Below are positions 61,121 through 64,000 of a stretch of 64,000 bases of DNA, one piece after another. Numbering within the stretch: the first letter of the stretch is position 1; each line of letters starts with the position of its first letter. Under the pieces are notes generated by a model, which saw only the letters and a list, made by a program, of their open reading frames with translations, did no database searches and was not told the DNA's origin. Source of the DNA: JAPLDB01 sp038230515 (lineage in GTDB: Bacteria; Bacteroidota; Bacteroidia; AKYH767-A; 2013-40CM-41-45); contig JBBRND010000002.1 of NCBI GenBank assembly GCA_038230515.1, forward strand, positions 156,257-220,256. Direction: 5' to 3'. The position numbers were made by a program, and so were the translations under genes.

Positions 61121-62779
61121 TTACTGCTTGATGAATTTAGTGCGGAAGTTTGTTGTGGCTGAGCTTACCTGGAGGTAGTACATGCCTGAAGGAAGCGCGG
61201 AAACATCTGCCTCTCCCCCGACCCCTCTCCCAAGAGAGAGGGGAGAAACAGCCAAGACTTTTTCTCCGATGAGATTGTAAATAGAAATGTTTATTTCTTT
61301 TTTGTCTTTGAGAAACGAACCTGTGATTTCTAATTTATCAACGACAGGATTAGGATATAACCTCACCCCCGACCCCTCTCCCAAGGGAGAGGGGAGAACA
61401 GCCGCTATAACACTAAAGATTGCAGCTTCCACTTCGCAACCGTTTGCATCTGTTGCAACCACATTGTAATCTCCGCTTGCTTGTGCTACATAAAAATAAT
61501 CTGTTGCTGCGGGAATAAGTGTGCCATTGAAATACCATTGATACGTGGTTGCTCCTATGTTTGCAAAAAGTGTATCTCCGCTTTGTTGTATTCCCTGAGG
61601 AGGAGGCGCGGGATAAACAATAATATAATTGTGAAGCAAAAGTGTATCGCTGCCGCTTGAGTTTGTTGCTATGAGTTGCACATCATAGCTGCCCGATGTG
61701 TTGTAGCAAATGTTTGCGGGGTTGATGTCGGTACTTACAGAAGGTGTTGCTCCGGGAAACGTCCACTCGTAAGAGGTTGCGTTGGTGGAGAGGTTGTTAA
61801 AGTTGAGGCACGTGCCGGGGCAGATGTGATTGGCCGCGCTGAAAATAGCAACAGGTAATACGCCTGCGCAAATACTGTCAGGACAATATTCCCAGAAATC
61901 GAAGTTTGATCCCTCGGCTCCCATGCCTATATATCCTTTGCCGCCTATGCTGAAGAAGGCAGTTTCATCGGCAGGCAGTATGCCATAGTCGGTTTTTTGA
62001 GTCCAGATATTTGTGGCGGGATTGTATTCCCAGAAATCTTTTAAGAATGTGCCGAAGGGAATTGTTTCTCCTGTGCCGAGATAGCCCTTGCTGCCTATGG
62101 AGAAGCCGGCTGCATCTGCGCGGATGATGCCGCCAAAGTCTGCAAGTTGTGTCCACGTTGAGGAGGGAATATCATATTCCCAAAAATCATTTAAAAGAGT
62201 TCCGGCACCTCCCTGCCCTGTTCCGAAATATAATTTTGTTCCGATAGAAAAACCGGTGGCTGCTAATCTTGCAGTGCCGGGCAGACTGGGCAGGATAGTC
62301 CACGTATCAGTTGGAGGATCGTATTCAACTAAGTCAGTAGAGTTGCCGCCACAAACGATGTAGCCCTTGGTTGTTTGCGAAATGCTTGTTCTTACAAAAC
62401 GGGTGGCATAAGGATAATTGTTTTTCTGTGTCCATGTGTTGGCAACGGGATCGAACTCCCATACATCTGTATAAAAATTTCCGTTCTCATAACCCAGCCC
62501 TACATATCCTTTGCTGCCGACTGAAAAGCCAACAGGATACCAGCAAGCTATTCCACCGTAGTCGGCTTCTTGTGTCCACGTATCGGCAACGGGATCATAC
62601 TCCCAGCAATCTTTAAACACTCCGGCACCATAGCCACAGCCAACATATCCTTTGGTGCCGATAGCAAATGAAAACATTCCTCCTCTGCCGCCCGGGGTGA
62701 AGTCTGCTTTCTGAGTCCAGAAATCTGCGCGGGCTATAAGTGAACTGCAAATAAAAACTATGAGTAGATTTTGTTTCAT
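61121..62779 (-). CDS. T9SS-secreted kelch-repeat protein with PKD-like domain (552 aa)
   Basis: From ATG 62779 (MKQNLLIVFICSSLIARADF, signal peptide). About six kelch-type repeats (about 20-330) each have a core such as GTKGYVGCGYGAGVFKDCWEYDPVADTWTQ. A PKD-like domain (about 350-440, FSAANHICPGTC, TSYEWTFPGA) and an Ig-like part follow, then a T9SS C-terminal domain (LYPNPVVDKLEITG, ISIYNLIGEKVLAV, LPSGMYYLQVSS). GC-rich palindromes encode parts of the linker (VLPSPLGEGSGVR) and CTD (SPLSLGRGVGGEA). An earlier in-frame start (62932) overlaps the DUF433 gene and is rejected because it lacks a signal peptide. Confidence 0.88.
   Translation of the reverse strand: MKQNLLIVFICSSLIARADFWTQKADFTPGGRGGMFSFAIGTKGYVGCGYGAGVFKDCWEYDPVADTWTQEADYGGIACWYPVGFSVGSKGYVGLGYENGNFYTDVWEFDPVANTWTQKNNYPYATRFVRTSISQTTKGYIVCGGNSTDLVEYDPPTDTWTILPSLPGTARLAATGFSIGTKLYFGTGQGGAGTLLNDFWEYDIPSSTWTQLADFGGIIRADAAGFSIGSKGYLGTGETIPFGTFLKDFWEYNPATNIWTQKTDYGILPADETAFFSIGGKGYIGMGAEGSNFDFWEYCPDSICAGVLPVAIFSAANHICPGTCLNFNNLSTNATSYEWTFPGATPSVSTDINPANICYNTSGSYDVQLIATNSSGSDTLLLHNYIIVYPAPPPQGIQQSGDTLFANIGATTYQWYFNGTLIPAATDYFYVAQASGDYNVVATDANGCEVEAAIFSVIAAVLPSPLGEGSGVRLYPNPVVDKLEITGSFLKDKKEINISIYNLIGEKVLAVSPLSLGRGVGGEADVSALPSGMYYLQVSSATTNFRTKFIKQ
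61211..61245. repeat. GC-rich palindromic repeat in the T9SS domain of the kelch protein
   Basis: CTCTCCCCCGACCCCTCTCC followed by CAAGAGAGAGGGGAG. On the minus strand it encodes SPLSLGRGVGGE in frame, inside the sorting domain. Confidence 0.7.
61361..61397. repeat. GC-rich palindromic repeat before the T9SS domain of the kelch protein
   Basis: CCTCACCCCCGACCCCTCTC followed by CCAAGGGAGAGGGGAGA. Minus-strand reading LPSPLGEGSGVR, in frame. Near-identical core to the copy 150 bases away. Confidence 0.7.
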
Positions 62780-62831
62780 GTCGTTTGGTTGAGTGAGGCA
62801 GTTGGGTGTCAACAATAAATTTAAGCATGGA

Positions 62832-63065
62832 TCAACTTGCCAGCGGAAGAACTGATTTTGTGTTTGCCATGTAGGAAGCATACAGCAAACATGCTTTGAT
62901 ATCATCCGGCTCGAGGTAAGGGTAATCGGCAATCACTTGCTCCTGCGTCATTCCGGAGGCAAGCAGTTCGAGCAATTGAGAAACTGTAAAGCGCATGCTG
63001 CGGATGGTGGGCTTTCCACTGCACACTTCAGGATTGATCGTAATACGGATGAATGGATTTTCCAT
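62832..63065 (-). CDS. DUF433 antitoxin-like protein (77 aa), no adjacent toxin
   Basis: MENPFIRITINPEVCSGKPTIRSMRFTVSQLLELLASGMTQEQVIADYPYLEPDDIKACLLYAS: this is a textbook DUF433 sequence (CSGKPTIRGTR-like, 'LLEx LASGMT.EQVI.DYP.LE.EDI'). DUF433 proteins are antitoxins of VapBC-like pairs with a PIN/Mut7-C-like (DUF5615) toxin that usually follows. Here the next 50 bases lead to the unrelated kelch gene, so the antitoxin looks orphaned. A good -7 box lies 17 bases upstream of its ATG. Confidence 0.9.
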   Translation of the reverse strand: MENPFIRITINPEVCSGKPTIRSMRFTVSQLLELLASGMTQEQVIADYPYLEPDDIKACLLYASYMANTKSVLPLAS

Positions 63066-63081
63066 CGGAGTTGTTTTGTTG

Positions 63082-63089
63082 CAAAGATA
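63082..63089 (-). promoter_or_regulatory. Putative -7 box for the DUF433 gene
   Basis: Minus-strand TATCTTTG fits TAnnTTTG and ends 16 bases before ATG 63065. No -33 box seen. Confidence 0.45.
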
Positions 63090-63143
63090 TATGATTCACA
63101 GGGAGTGAAGCGATAACCACGTTGATTAAGTTAATTCAATGCA

Positions 63144-64000
63144 TCATTGCTTCACAAACTTACTGCGGAAAACTTTATTGCTACTGGTTACTTCAAGCCA
63201 ATACATTCCTTTGCTTAAGAAGGAAACATCAATAGTTCGTTGTTCAGAGTTCGTGGTTTGTAATGAAACAGTCATCACTTTTTCTCCGAGTAGGTTAAAG
63301 ATGGAGATGATTTCTGTTTTTTGCTCTGCAGTGTTGATGATGGTTATATTATTTTGGGTAGGGTTGGGAAAAATGGAAAGAGAATTTGAAACATTAAGTT
63401 CGTTGATGCCGATGTGTGTGCTGTCGCAGAATTTTACGAGCCAGTAATCATAACTACCCTGGCTTGCCTGTGTTTTATATCCTCCTATTCCTCCGTCATC
63501 CCAACTTGCAACAGCATAGCAACCTTCTTTTGTTTGAATGGCATACCCCCGTTCGTCATGACCGGGAGAAAGAATTGTTTTATCCCATTGCTTAGTGCCC
63601 TGTGAATCGGTTTTTAAAATCCATGTTTGTTCTGCACCAAGAAAATTGTTCTCCGTTTTATCTCCGCCTATGTTTGAGTACGATGTTCCGCAGAGTAAGT
63701 ACCCGCCATCAGTGGTTTGAGAAATATTACCAAAATAATCTTCATTGTCCGTTCCTCCAAAATCTTTATCCCACTCTTTGTTGCCAAGCGAATCAGTTTT
63801 TACAATCCAGTAATCATAGAGACCCCATGTTGGCTGTGTTTTGTCTCCACCAATGCCGGACAAAGACCATCCTCCGAGAATATATCCACCGTCAGCAGTT
63901 TGCTGCAACGAATAAAGTAAATCATAATTTGTTCCTCCGAAATCTTTATCCCACTCTTTGTTGCCAAGTGAATCGGTTTTTACAATCCAGTAATCATCAA
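63144..64000 (-). CDS. T9SS-secreted propeller-type protein (partial, N terminus beyond the window)
   Basis: In frame from the window end (63998) to the stop at 63144, 285 residues are visible; the signal peptide is outside. The visible part has repeats of the kind DYWIVKTDSLGNKEWDKDFGG and TADGGYILGGWSLSGIGGDKT, spaced about 60-70 residues, typical of beta-propeller-like proteins in Bacteroidota. The C terminus is a T9SS domain (LSIFPNPTQNNITII, IFNLLGEKVMTVSL, LSKGMYWLEVTSS). Two copies of a nearly identical stretch (63751-63818 and 63932-63999) mark recent repeat duplication or gene conversion. Confidence 0.85.
   Translation of the reverse strand, partial: DDYWIVKTDSLGNKEWDKDFGGTNYDLLYSLQQTADGGYILGGWSLSGIGGDKTQPTWGLYDYWIVKTDSLGNKEWDKDFGGTDNEDYFGNISQTTDGGYLLCGTSYSNIGGDKTENNFLGAEQTWILKTDSQGTKQWDKTILSPGHDERGYAIQTKEGCYAVASWDDGGIGGYKTQASQGSYDYWLVKFCDSTHIGINELNVSNSLSIFPNPTQNNITIINTAEQKTEIISIFNLLGEKVMTVSLQTTNSEQRTIDVSFLSKGMYWLEVTSSNKVFRSKFVKQ

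Noticed and set aside
1..64000. tRNA or rRNA genes
   Set aside because: Gene-free gaps were read for cloverleaf and conserved-loop patterns and none was convincing; a covariance search would be decisive.

Overview
The window looks like a chromosomal segment of a Bacteroidota bacterium, probably a Sphingobacteriia/Chitinophagia-like lineage or a related uncultured group. The support is a low-to-moderate GC content, -7 boxes of the Bacteroidota type TAnnTTTG ahead of many genes, a TonB-dependent receptor with an N-terminal carboxypeptidase-like domain, DUF5723 and DUF3943 proteins, a GldM C-terminal-like protein, and several secreted proteins with type IX secretion (T9SS) C-terminal sorting domains. 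No rRNA, tRNA, CRISPR array or complete insertion sequence was seen.

Layout. 1-9 kb: a partial serine hydrolase, lipB (frameshifted), a YceI-like protein, a phosphoglucose/phosphomannose isomerase, lysS, and two GT-C-like membrane proteins, one split by an in-frame TAG. 9-21 kb: an ALDH7-type dehydrogenase, dprA, a TonB-dependent receptor, kdsB, a DUF5723 protein, ogt, a GNAT pseudogene, and a small kynurenine-pathway cluster (atypical SDR, 3-hydroxyanthranilate dioxygenase, ACMS decarboxylase, DUF1223 protein). 21-28 kb: an OmpR/histidine kinase pair, tatA, a MltD-like transglycosylase with two LysM domains, and a LytS/LytTR pair.

28-41.8 kb is the accessory part. It holds two tandem arrays with an exact 21-nt period (array A 28439-28690, array B about 39650-39922). 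Each lies next to a gene for an uncharacterised protein without a signal peptide. Between them are a hypothetical lipoprotein, a multi-pass membrane protein, polA, a block of palindromic intergenic repeats, a single-chain type IIG-like restriction-modification enzyme and a large unknown membrane-anchored protein. A DUF6922-like/AbiEii toxin-antitoxin pair closes the region. The arrays with their companion genes are the best candidate for an undescribed system.

41.9-64 kb: a DEAD-box RNA helicase, a very large NtrY-like kinase, a DnaQ-fold exonuclease, a DUF5916 remnant, a small membrane protein, a DUF3943 protein, two PAP2-family proteins flanking a fused dipeptide-type ABC ATPase, a GldM-C protein, and a run of minus-strand surface or secreted proteins (a 1.6-kb-residue-class T9SS protein, a kelch/PKD protein and a partial propeller protein) with an FkbM methyltransferase and an orphan DUF433 antitoxin.

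Two cross-cutting observations. Short GC-rich palindromes (CCCCTCTCCCAAGGGAGAGG-like) are inserted in frame in several coding regions. Four genes carry a single disrupting change (lipB, a GT-C protein, a GNAT, a DUF5916 protein), so either gene decay or assembly errors in homopolymers are present.
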